Positions 45,507 to 57,141 of a DNA stretch of 64,000 nucleotides are shown in pieces. The stretch is from Ehretia macrophylla (lineage: Eukaryota > Streptophyta > Magnoliopsida > Boraginales > Ehretiaceae): positions 9,863,262 through 9,927,261 of the forward strand of contig CM075783.1 in assembly GCA_037974665.1 (NCBI GenBank), written 5' to 3'. The number at the start of each line of letters is the position of its first letter. Within the stretch, counting starts at the first letter, position 1. The notes below the pieces were generated by a model. The model made no database searches. It was not told where the DNA came from and saw nothing but the letters and a program-made list of their open reading frames with translations. The translations under genes were made by a program, and so were the position numbers.

Positions 45507-45518
45507 TGGTATCAGAGC
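45507..45518 (+). promoter_or_regulatory. primer binding site of family B
   Basis: TGGTATCAGAGC, a perfect tRNA-iMet type site, starts 2 nt after the LTR. It is followed by the AGCTCATAAGCCGGGA...GGTAGTG block (to about 45568) shared with A and C. Confidence 0.97.
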
Positions 45519-47155
45519 TTGTCTAGCTCATAAGCCGGGACAGGGTCCTCGGTCTGGTAGGTAGTGACCCTTGAATGTGTGCTTGTTAAGTGTGTCTTGA
45601 AAGTGTATGCTTGTATGTGAGATTGTGTGTCTTGACTTGAATGTATGCACTTATGTGATAAAGTTATGTGTTATATGTTAAATGTTTCTCAAGAAAGGTG
45701 AAATGTCTAGTTGTCTATTGAATTGACTTATTGAATTGCCCTCGTGAATCGAATCGACCTCGTGAATTGTTAGTTGCTTGAAGTATTGCTTGTAATGTGT
45801 GTATTGGAATATCTTGAATTGGTTGTGCCGTGGTTTGAATTGATTGTGTTGTGCTTGAATTGATTGTCATGTTTGAATGACTTAGATGATTAAATGGTTT
45901 GGTGAACTCTTTTGTAAACTTGCTTGCATAATAGTTTAAGGCATGTGTATAACTGTGATATATTGGCATTCATACATGTCTTATGGAAATGGTAAGTAAG
46001 TCCTCTTCCTCCCCTGAAGAAAGTGGTTCACCGCTAGCTTTTCAAGGTGTATGGATTGGCAGGAAATGAATGGCATTTGACTAGCTTTATTTGGGAGTTG
46101 GTGTTTGTTTATGGAGCTCAGTTGTTGGCATACTTCTAAGAATCTTATTTGTGAATGGCAATCATAAAAAGATAACTTTCTTTGGGGTTTCTGTATGATG
46201 GCTCTTGGTAACATTCTTGGGTTTCTTACTGGGTATTCTTTGGAGACTTCTATTGGCACTTCTTGGTAGACTTGGGTATTGGGTTTTCAGTTGGACTTAC
46301 TGCATGGTATTATCTATGGCATATGTGTCTCGGTCTTTATTGGAGTGTTACTGGTATTCCTTATTGTAAATTCTTCAATGGCATTCTCTAGGATTCTTAG
46401 TGGTCATTTATTTAGTATTACTTATTGGGCAATTCTTGGTACTTTCTTACTGGAGCATTGTTCGGGTATTTTCTTTGGCATCCCTCAATTGGTTTGGTAA
46501 CTGGAATTCCTATCAGACTCATTATCTCATATTACTTACGGTATTCTTTGGGATTCTTATCAGGCATTTTACTAGTATTTTCCTTATTAGCATTTATTGG
46601 AAGATCCTACACTTGGAATTCTGCTTGGACATATTATCTTGTACTGTTTACGGCTTCTCCTTCGGCCTTTCCACTCAGGGGAATCTATACTTGCTGTTTG
46701 ACTAAGATGCTGCGGTAGGAACACAGTGATTGGAAGATTTCATATAGAGGTTGGCCTTCGGTATTCTTCTCTATATTCCTTTACAGAACTTTCAGCTGGG
46801 TATATTTACGGTAGTCAGTACTGCATGAGGTGCATCTACTCTGGCTATCTCTTAACTTTCTTATTTGGTACTTGTTAGACTTCTATTGAAGATTCTTAAA
46901 TAGGGTATTCCTTCGGTACTCTTCCTGCCATTAGTATGGGGTATTGATGATATCTACAGTATCTTTGCTTCAGTCTTTAGTTGGTATTTCCTCGGCATTC
47001 TTGATTGGAATTTCTATTCGGGATTTCCTACGAGCATTCTTATATATTATCTTGCTCAGCAACCGATGAAGATTTATCAGAGTTGGATTTTAGATGATGC
47101 AGAGTCCTATTGAAAGAAGAATTGCGAGGATGCAATTGTTTTAAGGGGGGAAGAA
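45519..47155 (+). other. family B internal domain, non-coding
   Basis: The domain lacks any retroviral protein domain. ATG at 45983 opens a 28-codon frame (MEMVSKSSSSPEESGS...) at the spot where family C has AATGGTAAGTAATCC, probably the relic of an ancestral gag start. From about 46190 to 47060 the DNA is a T-rich quasi-repeat of GG(T/C)ATTCTT-like units, which produces spurious hydrophobic frames of 70-100 codons. The conserved hairpin and TTAAGGGGGGAAGAA tract close it. Confidence 0.8.
47120..47137 (+). promoter_or_regulatory. conserved stem-loop before polypurine tract (family B)
   Basis: AATTGCG-AGGA-TGCAATT forms seven pairs with a G-U wobble next to the loop. It ends 18 nt before the 3' LTR. 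Confidence 0.75.
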
Positions 47156-49949
47156 TGTGATAACCCGAACCCGGCATGCATTTAATAGCACTTGACTGCA
47201 TTTGATTAAATGTTTAATTAGTTAAATCATCTAATTTTTCACTGTTTTGCTATTTCTTTTAGAAGAATTCGAAAAGGATTTATATTAATTGATTAAAATA
47301 TTATTACCTACTTCTATTAATTATAGCAATTGAATTTATTCTCTTGTATTTAATTAAGTGACATCTTAAATGTTAATATTTAATTGCACTTGATTACATG
47401 TTTATATTTATTTGTTCATTTGTAACCTAACATTAACTTCATCATTCTTTAAAATGTTCTAGAAATAGTTAAATTAATTATTTTAAATGAATATTGATTA
47501 CCTTGATTGTTTTGATTACTTTAATAATCGGTTTTGGTTGTTTTGCGTTAAAATCACTCGGTTTTCAAATAAATGAGAAAAGTAACTCCGAGCCAGAGTA
47601 AATTTTAAACTATGATGCTTTTCAAAATGATATATTTCTTATATTCTTTGAGATTTAATTGTTAATCTTTTATTGTCGCAAAGTGCATAGCATATCGAGA
47701 GCAATAGTTAAGAAATGAATTCGAGTCCTCAGCAAATAGTGAAAACTAATATTTAGTGTTTTAATTTTAGTGTTTTAAGTTGTATTTAACTGGAATTGGA
47801 TTTATGTTACTTGTTTTAGCTTTAAAATGCAGGAAATAGGCTAGTTTGACCAAATTTTAAGTGGTTTGACCAAGGGGCTTGACCTTTGACCTTGTCATCT
47901 TTTATAATAACTTAACAAAGCATAAAAAAAAGGGAAGCTGAAAACAGAACCAACTAAGGCCGAAAATGGTAGGAGAGAAAAAAAGAAAATTTCAACTTCA
48001 ATTCTTCGATTCTTCGCGTGAGCTTCCACGGGGTGGTTTCCGAGGCATCCTACGAGGTTTTCCTAGCGTCTAGGAGCGTCTAAGGTGAGAGTTTCATGTT
48101 TATTTGCGCATTTGAAAGTTTTATGCTTTAACTTTAATTTTTGGGTTTTATCCGTAGAACATTATTTTGATCGTTTTGAGGCTTATAGAATATTCTTTAG
48201 CAATCGTAGAACATGTATTTATAGTTTTTTAACATTTTCTGCAGTTGAATATTGAAATTGAAATATAATTTGTTAGTTGAATAGTAAAACATGAATAGTA
48301 AACCCTTGAAACGATAAAGTTGTGATGTTATGCTGTCTGTTGATGTGGAAATGTGCTAGGTATGCTAGAATGTCTCAATGCATGATTTGTTTAGGTTGTG
48401 TAATGGAAAAAATAAGAAATATGCCTTGGTGAAAGTCGAGGTCGTTTAGATCGAGTTTAGTGTTTTCTCGTTTTGCATGTTGACATTGTTTCGGAAGGCC
48501 ATGGAAGCACTTTTGGTGCGATTCTGGCATTGGTTGGGTGTTTGGTTGGTATAGTTGTAGTTCAAATGAGCAAAGGGGGAAATCGGGGCTTTGCGCGAAT
48601 TCTAGGGTAAAGTAGGGTTTCGGGGTCCTTAGACGTGCCTTATGGTGACCTAGGAGGATTGGCGAAGTCGGTTTCCAGAACTCGTGGCTTGTTTGGAAAT
48701 GGTAGTGTTTTGATAGTTGGGGCCGATTTGTGATTTTGCTTGTTATCTTGATATTATGCCTATAGAATGCTTAGGGTTGTTTGATATACTTGTTTAATTG
48801 GTGTTATTGTTGCTTATTATTGCTTGTTATGCTTGAAAAGTTAGTTCAATGCTAGTATTGATTGTGATTGCTTGTTATCTCGTTTGTTGTCACTAGTTTG
48901 TATTATTGTGCTATCGCTCGTTTATTGCCTTGTATCGAGTCTTGCATTGCATAGTGTCCCGCGCGTGAGTGATGGGCCTCTCTGGGTAGCCTCGGGTTGC
49001 CAGTGTTGGTTGCTCTAGCTCCGTAGCTATTCCCTTTTCTCGCTTGGGTTGCCTCCTAGGGAGATTTGGGTCGTAGAATTGATGGTTACTCCCGGGGTAT
49101 TCCAAACTGGTGTTATAAGGTGGTTGCGCGCTTATTGTCATCGTTGTCAACATCAAGCTCGAGATTGATGTATCGCTCATGAAATGGTACATTGCTCGTA
49201 TGAGTGAACCATAGCCTTTAGAGTGTGGTATAGTTTTGAATGGTTGTGTTAATGCTTTCTTGATTGTTTATTATATTGTCGTTTGTATTGAATGCTTTCT
49301 TATTGACTTTATTGCTTAACTGTGTCTATTTGCATTGCACGACTTTCTTTCTCTCCAATTCGATATATGTCTCGCCCTCACTGAGTATACGTGTTGTGTA
49401 TACTCACTCCTCACCACCACATTTCAGGAAATGTCATATTAGCTGGAAAGTTCGTGATTTCGTGAAAGTCCGTGCTTGAAGAGTTGTCTTGCATGCCTAT
49501 GTGACTCGAGTTGTCAAGGTTGTAAAGATGTATGCTTTTATGTATTATATGTATTTAATGTTAAAGGGGATGTAATTTAAGTTTCATTAGATTATGTATT
49601 TAGATAATGTAGCTTAACTTCAATGTATATTTGTAATGACAAAGGAAAAGAGATAGAAAGATATGATAGTCTAGCTTATGAAATAGGTTGGTGTAGTTTA
49701 ATTGCTAAGCTTGAATGTATATTTACTTGTGATTTGCTTGTTGTGAACCAAGGCTCGGATGGCCTTGAGGTGGGTGAATGTTTGGACATGGTATTGGTCC
49801 ACTTATATGTTGTCGCAGGTTTTACATTTCGCCTAGAAACAGGGGAGACTCCATCCGTTTTCCCTGAAAATTTATGCCCAGGTTTGGTTTGGGTTGTGAT
49901 TAGATTGATTGATAGAACTCTCAGCCTCGAGAGGGATCGGGGTGTTACA
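47156..49949 (+). repeat. 3' LTR of family B
   Basis: Near-identical to 42710-45504. It ends GGGGTGTTACA, directly followed by the duplicated ATATT and the rest of copia-3 gag. Confidence 0.95.
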
Positions 49950-50440
49950 ATATTTGCTAAAAATAGCAAGCCGTCATGGAAACCTACTGTTAGAGCAATC
50001 ATGTGCACTAAGATGGCTGAAGGGACGTCCATCATAGGGCATGTGCTCAGAATGGCAGAACACCTAGATGCAACCAGAGTTCTTGGTGCAGAGTTTGATG
50101 ACCGGAGCCAAGTGAAAATGATACTGAAAACTCTACCTGAATCATTTGTTCATTTCAAGCTCCGCTATTATAAGGGCAAGATAGATATAGGCCTATCAAA
50201 TGCGATGGAAGAACTTCAGGTAGCAGAGACCACACTGATATCTTACAACTTTGTAGATCTTAGTCAACCATCATCTTTTTGTATTGCCCCTCACAACAAG
50301 AAGTTAAAAAAGAAGGGTAAGCAGCAGAAGCGTGAGATGGATATAAAGAGTAACAGAATGATGGTGATAAGCCCCGAGGAAACTGCTTCAAGTGCGACTT
50401 CGTGTCAGGCACTGGAAGAAGATCAGGCCTCATGTACCTA
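49950..50440 (+). pseudogene. copia-3 gag, C-terminal part after family B insertion
   Basis: The sequence encodes AKNSKPSWKPTVRAIMCTKM and GHVLRMAEHLDATRVLGAEF, then QVKMILKTLPESFVHFKLRY, the central and C-terminal UBN2 gag helices, and a Lys-rich tail (KKLKKKGKQQKRE). At about 50390 the zinc knuckle region keeps CFKC but not the His and last Cys. Stop at 50439. The frame happens to be open leftward into the family B LTR (to 49623), which is an insertion artefact. Confidence 0.85.
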
Positions 50441-50507
50441 GCCAAGGGCGAGACAGGTACCTCTATTTTCTTTCTAGTTGAAACCCTTTTGTGGTAGATT
50501 CTACTTT

Positions 50508-52360
50508 TTGTGAATAGTAGACTCAAGCACCACTAATATTGACTGCAATCCTTTGCAGAGGTTTCAAGGCACCAGAAAGATGGTTTAAAGGAGATTCTGA
50601 ATTGCAAGGAGGCATAAGGATTAGCATATAGGCATATGCAATGGGAGATGTTATTTTATTTCAAAAATAGATAGTCTTTGAATAATGTTTTGCAAGTTTT
50701 CCTATTTTGCGATGAACTTTGTGTCAATTTTTGCAATAGTTAGTTTGGGTGTTCATTTTGTTTTGAATGGATCCAAGTTTTTTTGGAAAATATGCAGATA
50801 GTTTATTCTTCGATTATTTTTTATGTTAATATCACTGCGTAACACTGAGTAGATACAGACAAGTACATAAAGAGAACTTCTTCTCCTATCTATTTTGTGC
50901 CATTTGTGTTTAGATTAATCTAAACAAACTTTAGAGAATTGGTTAGAATAGGTCCCTGGACCTATTGGATCTTGAACCAGGTCACACCTCTAAAGTACAA
51001 AAGGTAAAAATAGATTAGGAACACAAAATTGTGTGAAGTCCTGGTTTAACAACTAGTTGTCACACGGTAAATTGTGTCTGATCACTGCACACCAAGATTC
51101 CTACCGGAATAGTGCATTGGTAAGGAAAAACTTGTGTTCTTTATTGAGTTTTGGTAAGATTCATGATGAATCAAGTTGCCAACATCTTTTTGAGAATATA
51201 TTGTTAAATAGCAGTACACATATTAAATCTAGTTCTATCTATATCAGTCCATAGGAAATCCCTAGATTAATGGATGTAGAAATATATCCATGTATAGGAT
51301 TATCTAGCTTATGAACTGAATGACAGTTGAAACCTAGATTGGATATGTGTTATTTTATATTCTAAAGGTACAAGGATTGTTAAGTTTACAACCTCTAGGG
51401 GTTGAATACCTAGGGAAGGGTTGTATAAATCATTCGTGACTAGACTCAAAGATCACATTAGAGGTAGTCCCACCAGGATCCTTAGTATCACCATGTCCTA
51501 CAGCAATGCTAGGGAAATACAACAACGTGACTCTAGCCCACAGACAGAGCTATGTCATAGTGGGAGGAAATCCAGGACACCTGATGAGTTCTTGTTCCCT
51601 CACCCTAAGAAATTAAACCTATAGGGTATAGGTGGGTAACAAGAAGAAAAGAGTGGTGGATTGGAAGGTGAAACCTTCAAAGCGAGAGCTTGTGGCGAAA
51701 GGTACGCTAAAAAAGAAAGGGCTCAACTATAAGGAAACCTTTGTCACATCAGCTATGTTGGAATCTATCAAGCAGCTCTAAGCCATCGTATATGGCAAAA
51801 CGATTGTCTAGACAACTTTCCTTAATGGAAGTCTTGGCAAGTGCATCGATATGATGCTACCAGATGGTTGTATTGCTTAAAGATAAACTTGTGTAATCTG
51901 CAGGCTTAAGAAGTCCATTTATGGACTTAAGCAAGCATTTAGGGTGAATAACGTCAGATTTGATCAAACTTTTTATCAAGATATTGATGAGCCCTGTATA
52001 AGAAGCTGTGTGGCTCAGGAAATTCTAGGTAGAATTGAAGCTCATGGCTAGTGGGAGCTATATGGCTCAAGAAATTCCTGATGTAATTGGAATACATGAT
52101 GGCAGTATAATTACTCATAGAGTGTACTGCAGTAATGGTGTAATAATGGTAGAATAAGAAGGACTAAAGAATCACTAAATTGGGAAGCATAATAGAGAGA
52201 ATTAGTACCACGTGATTCGGGGAATTATGCAATGGGATAATGAAGTGGTAGAGAAATGCTTCAGCCAATGGTTCAGCGAACCCTACCTTACTAAGAGGGT
52301 ATTTAATACTTTTGTAAGGGCTACAGGTGTTGGATCAGGATAGTGGTAGTGTTCATTAGT
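50508..52360 (+). pseudogene. copia-3 protease and pol remnants
   Basis: VDSSTTNIDC at 50517-50546 is the protease site with DSG changed to DSS. Integrase is mostly deleted. A short GAG-pre-integrase-like stretch may lie at 51057-51240. RT is recalled by a SGR.SRTPDEF linker (about 51560), FKAR and AKGT-like phrases (about 51680) and KKSIYGLKQAF at about 51906-51938. RNase H is recalled weakly near 52090-52330. Numerous stops and deletions make the copy inactive. Confidence 0.75.
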
Positions 52361-52373
52361 GCAAGTGGGAGTA
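52361..52373 (+). promoter_or_regulatory. polypurine tract of copia-3
   Basis: GCAAGTGGGAGTA directly precedes the LTR start TGTTGGGATTGG. Confidence 0.85.
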
Positions 52374-54181
52374 TGTTGGGATTGGATGCCCTAAAGGCCA
52401 TTAACACTAAGACATCTCAGTATAATGGTTATTGATCAGTTAATAAATCAGTGCATTCATTATGAGCATATTATATTATCTCTTACTTATTTGATATATG
52501 TGTATACAAAGAGATTCCTCAATACAAGTGAATGGCATAGGTGCAAGGTGATATGCATGGAAGGTTTATGCTATGAGGCTTGGATCAAAACTATTGGTTC
52601 ATAACTAAATAGTGAAGCTGGTCACTTCACGATGGTAAGATTATAATGAGAGAGTCTCATATTTGGTAGGATGACTTACTTTTGGTCATTGGAAGGGCAT
52701 TCCAGACTTTTCTCATTAGTGCATGTGTATGCATTGAACAGGACTACAATAGATGCAATCTTAGTGACCTTACTGTCACTGTCAAAGAACTAAAAGCATC
52801 TTAAGCTACTAAGTGACCAATGCTCTATATCATGAACATATATGGATGTATCAATGTATCCTAGGACATGTGTTTTGATTCACTTTGAGTGAGATCTTAT
52901 AATAGGGTCAACAGCTCGGTGTTTTGGACATATGGACTAGATTCATTAGATGGCATACATATGAGTCATGATTCTATGCTATCTTAAGTGATAGTGAGCT
53001 ACTCACTTGGAATTATCTATATGATCATCAAAAATCTAAGATCTTAGTAATATAGCTCGGGTTATATTGTATAGGGTCACTCCTAAAACAAGGGAATAAT
53101 ATTTGGGTGATGATTATAGGAAAGATAAAGGTCCAAGGTGTAGATGTAATCAAGATAGGATGATAGTGCGAATGCAGGACCTATTCTTGATTGCAGATAA
53201 AACATAGAGGGGCATTTTGGTCATTTTACTTAGTAGGTCAAAGATGAAACCTCCACTGAAAGTTTATTAGTTGTATTGGAGTGTAACCCTAACTCTTTAA
53301 TGGAATGAGTTAAGGTTAAAATGGTCAAAATACTACTAGTGGCTAACAGGGGCATTTTGGTCATTTTATAGCCAAAGCAACTATGTCTCTCTTAGCCACT
53401 TTCCTTAATGGTTAACTGCTTATTTCCTTATTTAGTATTTGTAAGTTGAGTATAGTTTCCTAATTGGGAACAGGCAGCTCAATTTAGAAAAGCCAAGACA
53501 TTAGGACAAAAAACATCTTTAAGACGAGAATGTTTGTCCTAGCATCTAATGTCCAGATGACACAAGCTCTGCGTGTGGATAAGGATGTAGGGCGTGTGGC
53601 AGAGAGTTTTTAGGAGATGATAATTTCTTAATTTTAAATTAAGAAGATAATGTAATTATCTTCAAGATAATTTACAAGATAATCAAGAAATAAACTCCTA
53701 ATGCAACAAAAACTTTCCCTCTTCTATATCCCTTAGGATTTTCAGCCATATGGAGATTAGAAGACACAATCACACGTTAGAAGTAGAAATACACACACCT
53801 ATACACACACAAGATACACGGCCAAGACGAGAAAAAATAAGCAAGAAGGAAAAACTACTTTTTCCAAAACTATTGATCAAGGAAGTGGAATAGGAACGAA
53901 GGATTTGGGGTTCCTCATACATGGAGGTGATACACGACCTTGGGAGATATTTTCCAGCAATTCTGCAGTCCTCTAAACGTGTGTGAGTGTTGAGGTTTGA
54001 CGCCAACACAGAGGTAAAATCAAGTACAATTAATTTCTAGCACAAAATAGCAATTTTGATATTGTTTTTGCATGATTTCGTGTTTTCTTCTGCTTGTGGA
54101 TTATTGGCTGCCAATTATTGTTTATGAACTGATTATAAACTGAAATTAAATGTTTAGTAGCCTTAGGATCCACATCCTTCA
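52374..54181 (+). repeat. 3' LTR of copia-3
   Basis: Colinear with 38722-40569. It ends CCACATCCTTCA before the duplicated ATTTT. Confidence 0.95.
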
Positions 54182-54732
54182 ATTTTTTATCTCATGCAAC
54201 ATTTGAAAACCGTTACAAAAGAACTAAAAACCGTTGTAAATGACTTTAGGCAACGATTTTCTTACTATTGAATCCGCTCTCGTTGTCTAATCTCTACTAC
54301 GACCGTTTTTTTGCAAATAAATAGTAATAGTCAAAAAATCATTGCAATTGATTCTTTTTGCAACGGTTTTTTTAAAGACTACATGATAAGTATTCTTCTA
54401 TTTGCAATAGTTTTAAAGAGTAATAGCAACGGTTTTTAATATATTTTGTGATGGTTTTTCCTAGTTATTGCAACGGTTTTCAAAAGCATAAGTAACGATT
54501 ATCTAACAATTGCAAGTTCGTCATTCTTAAAATAATATATATGTGAGATTCTATTTCTTTTTTCTTTATTGAGTTCTACTTAGATAAATTCTTGTAAATA
54601 GGTAGTGATGAAACTCGAACCCCAGACCTTTTTTATAATGAACTCTATAATTATGTCAAACTAACCATCTCATCTAACAATTAAGTTGTTACAGAAAAGC
54701 TTATTTTATTCATTTATATCTCTAATGTCAAC
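54182..54732. repeat. left subterminal region of the CACTA-like element
   Basis: Several copies of AACCGTT(G/A)(C/T) or its complement GCAACGG occur between 54200 and 54500 in both orientations, often next to poly-T. No protein is encoded. It ends at the family A target site TCAAC (54728-54732). Confidence 0.7.
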
Positions 54733-57123
54733 TGTGAAACCCCACTTTTCTGCTTTAACTTGATTTACGTGCTTTGTCTCGTTTTGCGTGCATATGACCT
54801 GTTTATGTGTTATAGGGCCTAGAATGTTATAATTTTGATATTAATACTCCTAATACTTGCTAAATGTACATTCATGAAATTTTCATAAAAAACGGAGTCA
54901 AAAATTTTATCGTCAATTTTTAGTGAATAGTATTTTCGAAATACGTCCGCTATAATTTTGAAACTGGTCTTTTTAACTCTTCTAGACCTAGACCACGGAC
55001 TTTAATAGACCTGTGTTTGATGAAAACTGTTTTAAAATCGGCTTAAGAATTTATTAGGGTTTTTACACCGACTTTTGCGAAAATCGATTTTTAAGCCGAC
55101 TCGGGTAAAATTGTTTGATTGTAAAACTTCTTATCACCTAAAAATAATTTACTTGAGCTAGCTTGGGTGTTGAATAATTGTTTTGAACTTTGGTGATCAA
55201 TAAAATGCATTTAAAGTCAAGAAAACACTAAAAATACTAAAGTTTCAACTTTGACTTTCATTTAACTTGTTGGCTGTCATGCATATATCACCAACACACA
55301 ATGAAACAAAGCAAAACACCACATTTACACACACCTTGCAGCCGTGAAAGCGTAGGAAAAAAAAGAGATTTTATTCAACTTATTTTCAAAGTAATTTTGC
55401 CTTAGAAAACTCATTTAAAGTCCGAATCTTTTCAAACCGAGCTGGATTCCGCTTGTTGGGCACCTATTACACGCATTCCTAGCTTTACTTCGGATCAAAG
55501 GTGAGAGAAAAATTTTAGATCTCAAAATGTCATTTTTATGTTTTTGCGTATAAATGAAATTTGAACTGTTAGAATTGTAATCTGATGTTAGATTATTGCT
55601 CCTTGCATGCTACGGATCATTTAGTGGTAATACTACGAGTTTCTGTCGGATATAGCATAATTTTTATTTTTCGGGTATTTAATTTAGATTAAATTGTTCA
55701 AGGTTGATTTAATTGAGTTGCGTTGCTCGAAATCAATTGCCGTCGATTTCTAAATACTTGATAATTACGTGGTAGCGCTGTGGTAATGCCGAATTTTTGA
55801 TTACATTGTTCGTGTGAAAATCCAGAAATTTCACCCATGACATCTTAGGGTTTTAGGGTTATCGGGCATGATTTGGAGGTGTTATGGTGGATTTCCGAGA
55901 GGGCTAATGTAGTAGGTTGAATGGGTGAGTGATAGAAACTGATTTGACAATGTTTGGGTTAGTAGAATGTAAGTTATGAATTTTTAAAGTTTAGGTTGTC
56001 ATTCTTTAATTTCTTGAACGATGCCTTTAGATGATTGGGTGGTGTTTGAGTGTTGAATGGTGAGTTGTTGATGAGTAATTTAGGATTTAATTGTGTATAT
56101 AATGCATGTCCGGTTAGATGGCCTACTTTGTCATCTAACTAAGTTATTGTTGTTTAAATGATAATTGATGCTATCAATGATGAATAATTGATGATTGATT
56201 GATGATTGATTGATGATTGATGATGATTATGGAGTCTTGGTATGTGTGTGCCACCTCTCAGGCAGCGTTGGGCTGTCGGGTTGATAACGGCATGACTACC
56301 ATAGGCTACCCCCAGCTCGCATGACGGAGGTGTCATGGAGGGAGGGGCTAGTGAGGTACCTCGGGTGCGTGAGTAATGGGGAGTTATAAGAAGAATGGTT
56401 GAGATCGTGATGGCGTATGGAGCTACACCAAATAGAGTATCCTTTATTGATTGGTTATATATTTATGTGATGATAGTATTATTTATGTTATTGTGTGTTT
56501 ACTGACTCAAAGGATTATTCCAAGGAGTTTAGTAGACCTTGCTCGAGATCTATCGGATCCTCGCTGGGCTTATTTTATATAAGCTCGCTCTCTATTATTG
56601 CATGCATACAGGTGTTACCGATCAAGATTACGGATACGTGCCTCCTGAAGAGGAAAATGTGCCTTACGTGGATGAGTCTTATGTTCCGGAGTCCTATCCT
56701 TGATGTTTGATGTGTTGAACACTTTATTATCTTGTATATTATCTAGTTAACTTTTATATGCTTTGTAGTTTATAATGTAAAAGATGTTGAAAAGATAATG
56801 AATTAGTTGATGTTGTCTTAGTAGCCTATCTTTTGTTTATGATTAGGTTGTTAGATTGGCTCAATATATTTTTGTAATGTATATTAAGGTTCATGTATTA
56901 TGTTGGAACGGAGGCGTATAACGAGGAATGTTTATTCTATAATATGATTATGATGTATGTTGTTATTTTATTGAGGAGTTGTTTGTTGTATGGTTTGTGG
57001 AGTTGATGTATGATGTCTATTGAGGTTGGTTTAGAACCTCGGTATCCTATTTAGTGAAGTTATACTGCCGAAATTCCGTTGCGTCCTGACTGATCATAGG
57101 TGGGGTCGAGTTGGGGCGTGACA
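54733..57123 (+). repeat. 5' LTR of family A
   Basis: Runs from TGTGAAACCCC to GGGGCGTGACA. It includes a TGATTGATGATTGA microsatellite (about 56190-56230) and the CTCGCTGGGCTTATTTTATAT block (56570) also found, complemented, in the solo LTR near 4960-4990. Confidence 0.96.
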
Positions 57124-57129
57124 TTTAAG

Positions 57130-57141
57130 TGGTATCAGAGC
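57130..57141 (+). promoter_or_regulatory. primer binding site of family A
   Basis: TGGTATCAGAGC, perfect, 6 nt after the LTR end. It is followed by TGTCAGCCGGGG...CCTCGG...GTGGGTAGTGG (to about 57187), related to the post-primer block of B and C. Confidence 0.97.

Larger units (their letters stand above)
42710..49949 (+). mobile_element. family B coding-free LTR retrotransposon (LARD-like), nested in copia-3 gag
   Basis: Two long LTRs (2795 and 2794 bp) flank only 1651 bp of internal DNA. ATATT at 42705-42709 is repeated at 49950-49954, an exact target duplication, and copia-3 gag continues across it. The element has a perfect tRNA-iMet primer site and a polypurine tract but no gag, protease, RT, RNase H or integrase. 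LTRs differ by about 8-9 positions in the first 310 bp, so it is younger than its host copia-3. Long LTRs with a coding-free centre match the LARD concept, although the centre is shorter than in classical LARDs. Movement must have relied on proteins of another element. Confidence 0.95.
38722..54181 (+). mobile_element. copia-3, Ty1/copia retrotransposon with nested family B element
   Basis: LTRs of 1848 and 1808 bp begin TGTTGGGATTGGATGCC and end ATCCTTCA. ATTTT flanks both sides (38717-38721 and 54182-54186), an exact 5-bp target duplication, only 9 bp inside the CACTA-like left end. The internal region, minus family B, is about 4.6 kb and holds a long leader, gag, a degraded knuckle and protease, and RT remnants. 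LTRs differ by about 8% over the first 210 bp (hand count). Confidence 0.95.

Noticed and set aside
45178-45564. 128-codon frame at the end of the family B 5' LTR
   Set aside because: It runs across the LTR end, the primer site and the leader block, and has no retroviral domain.
46279-46718. Overlapping hydrophobic frames of 73-101 codons
   Set aside because: They come from the T-rich GGTATTCTT quasi-repeat, which encodes Phe/Leu/Ile in every forward frame. Not membrane proteins.
57130-57141. TGGTATCAGAGC taken as part of a tRNA gene
   Set aside because: It is a primer binding site next to an LTR. No tRNA body follows.
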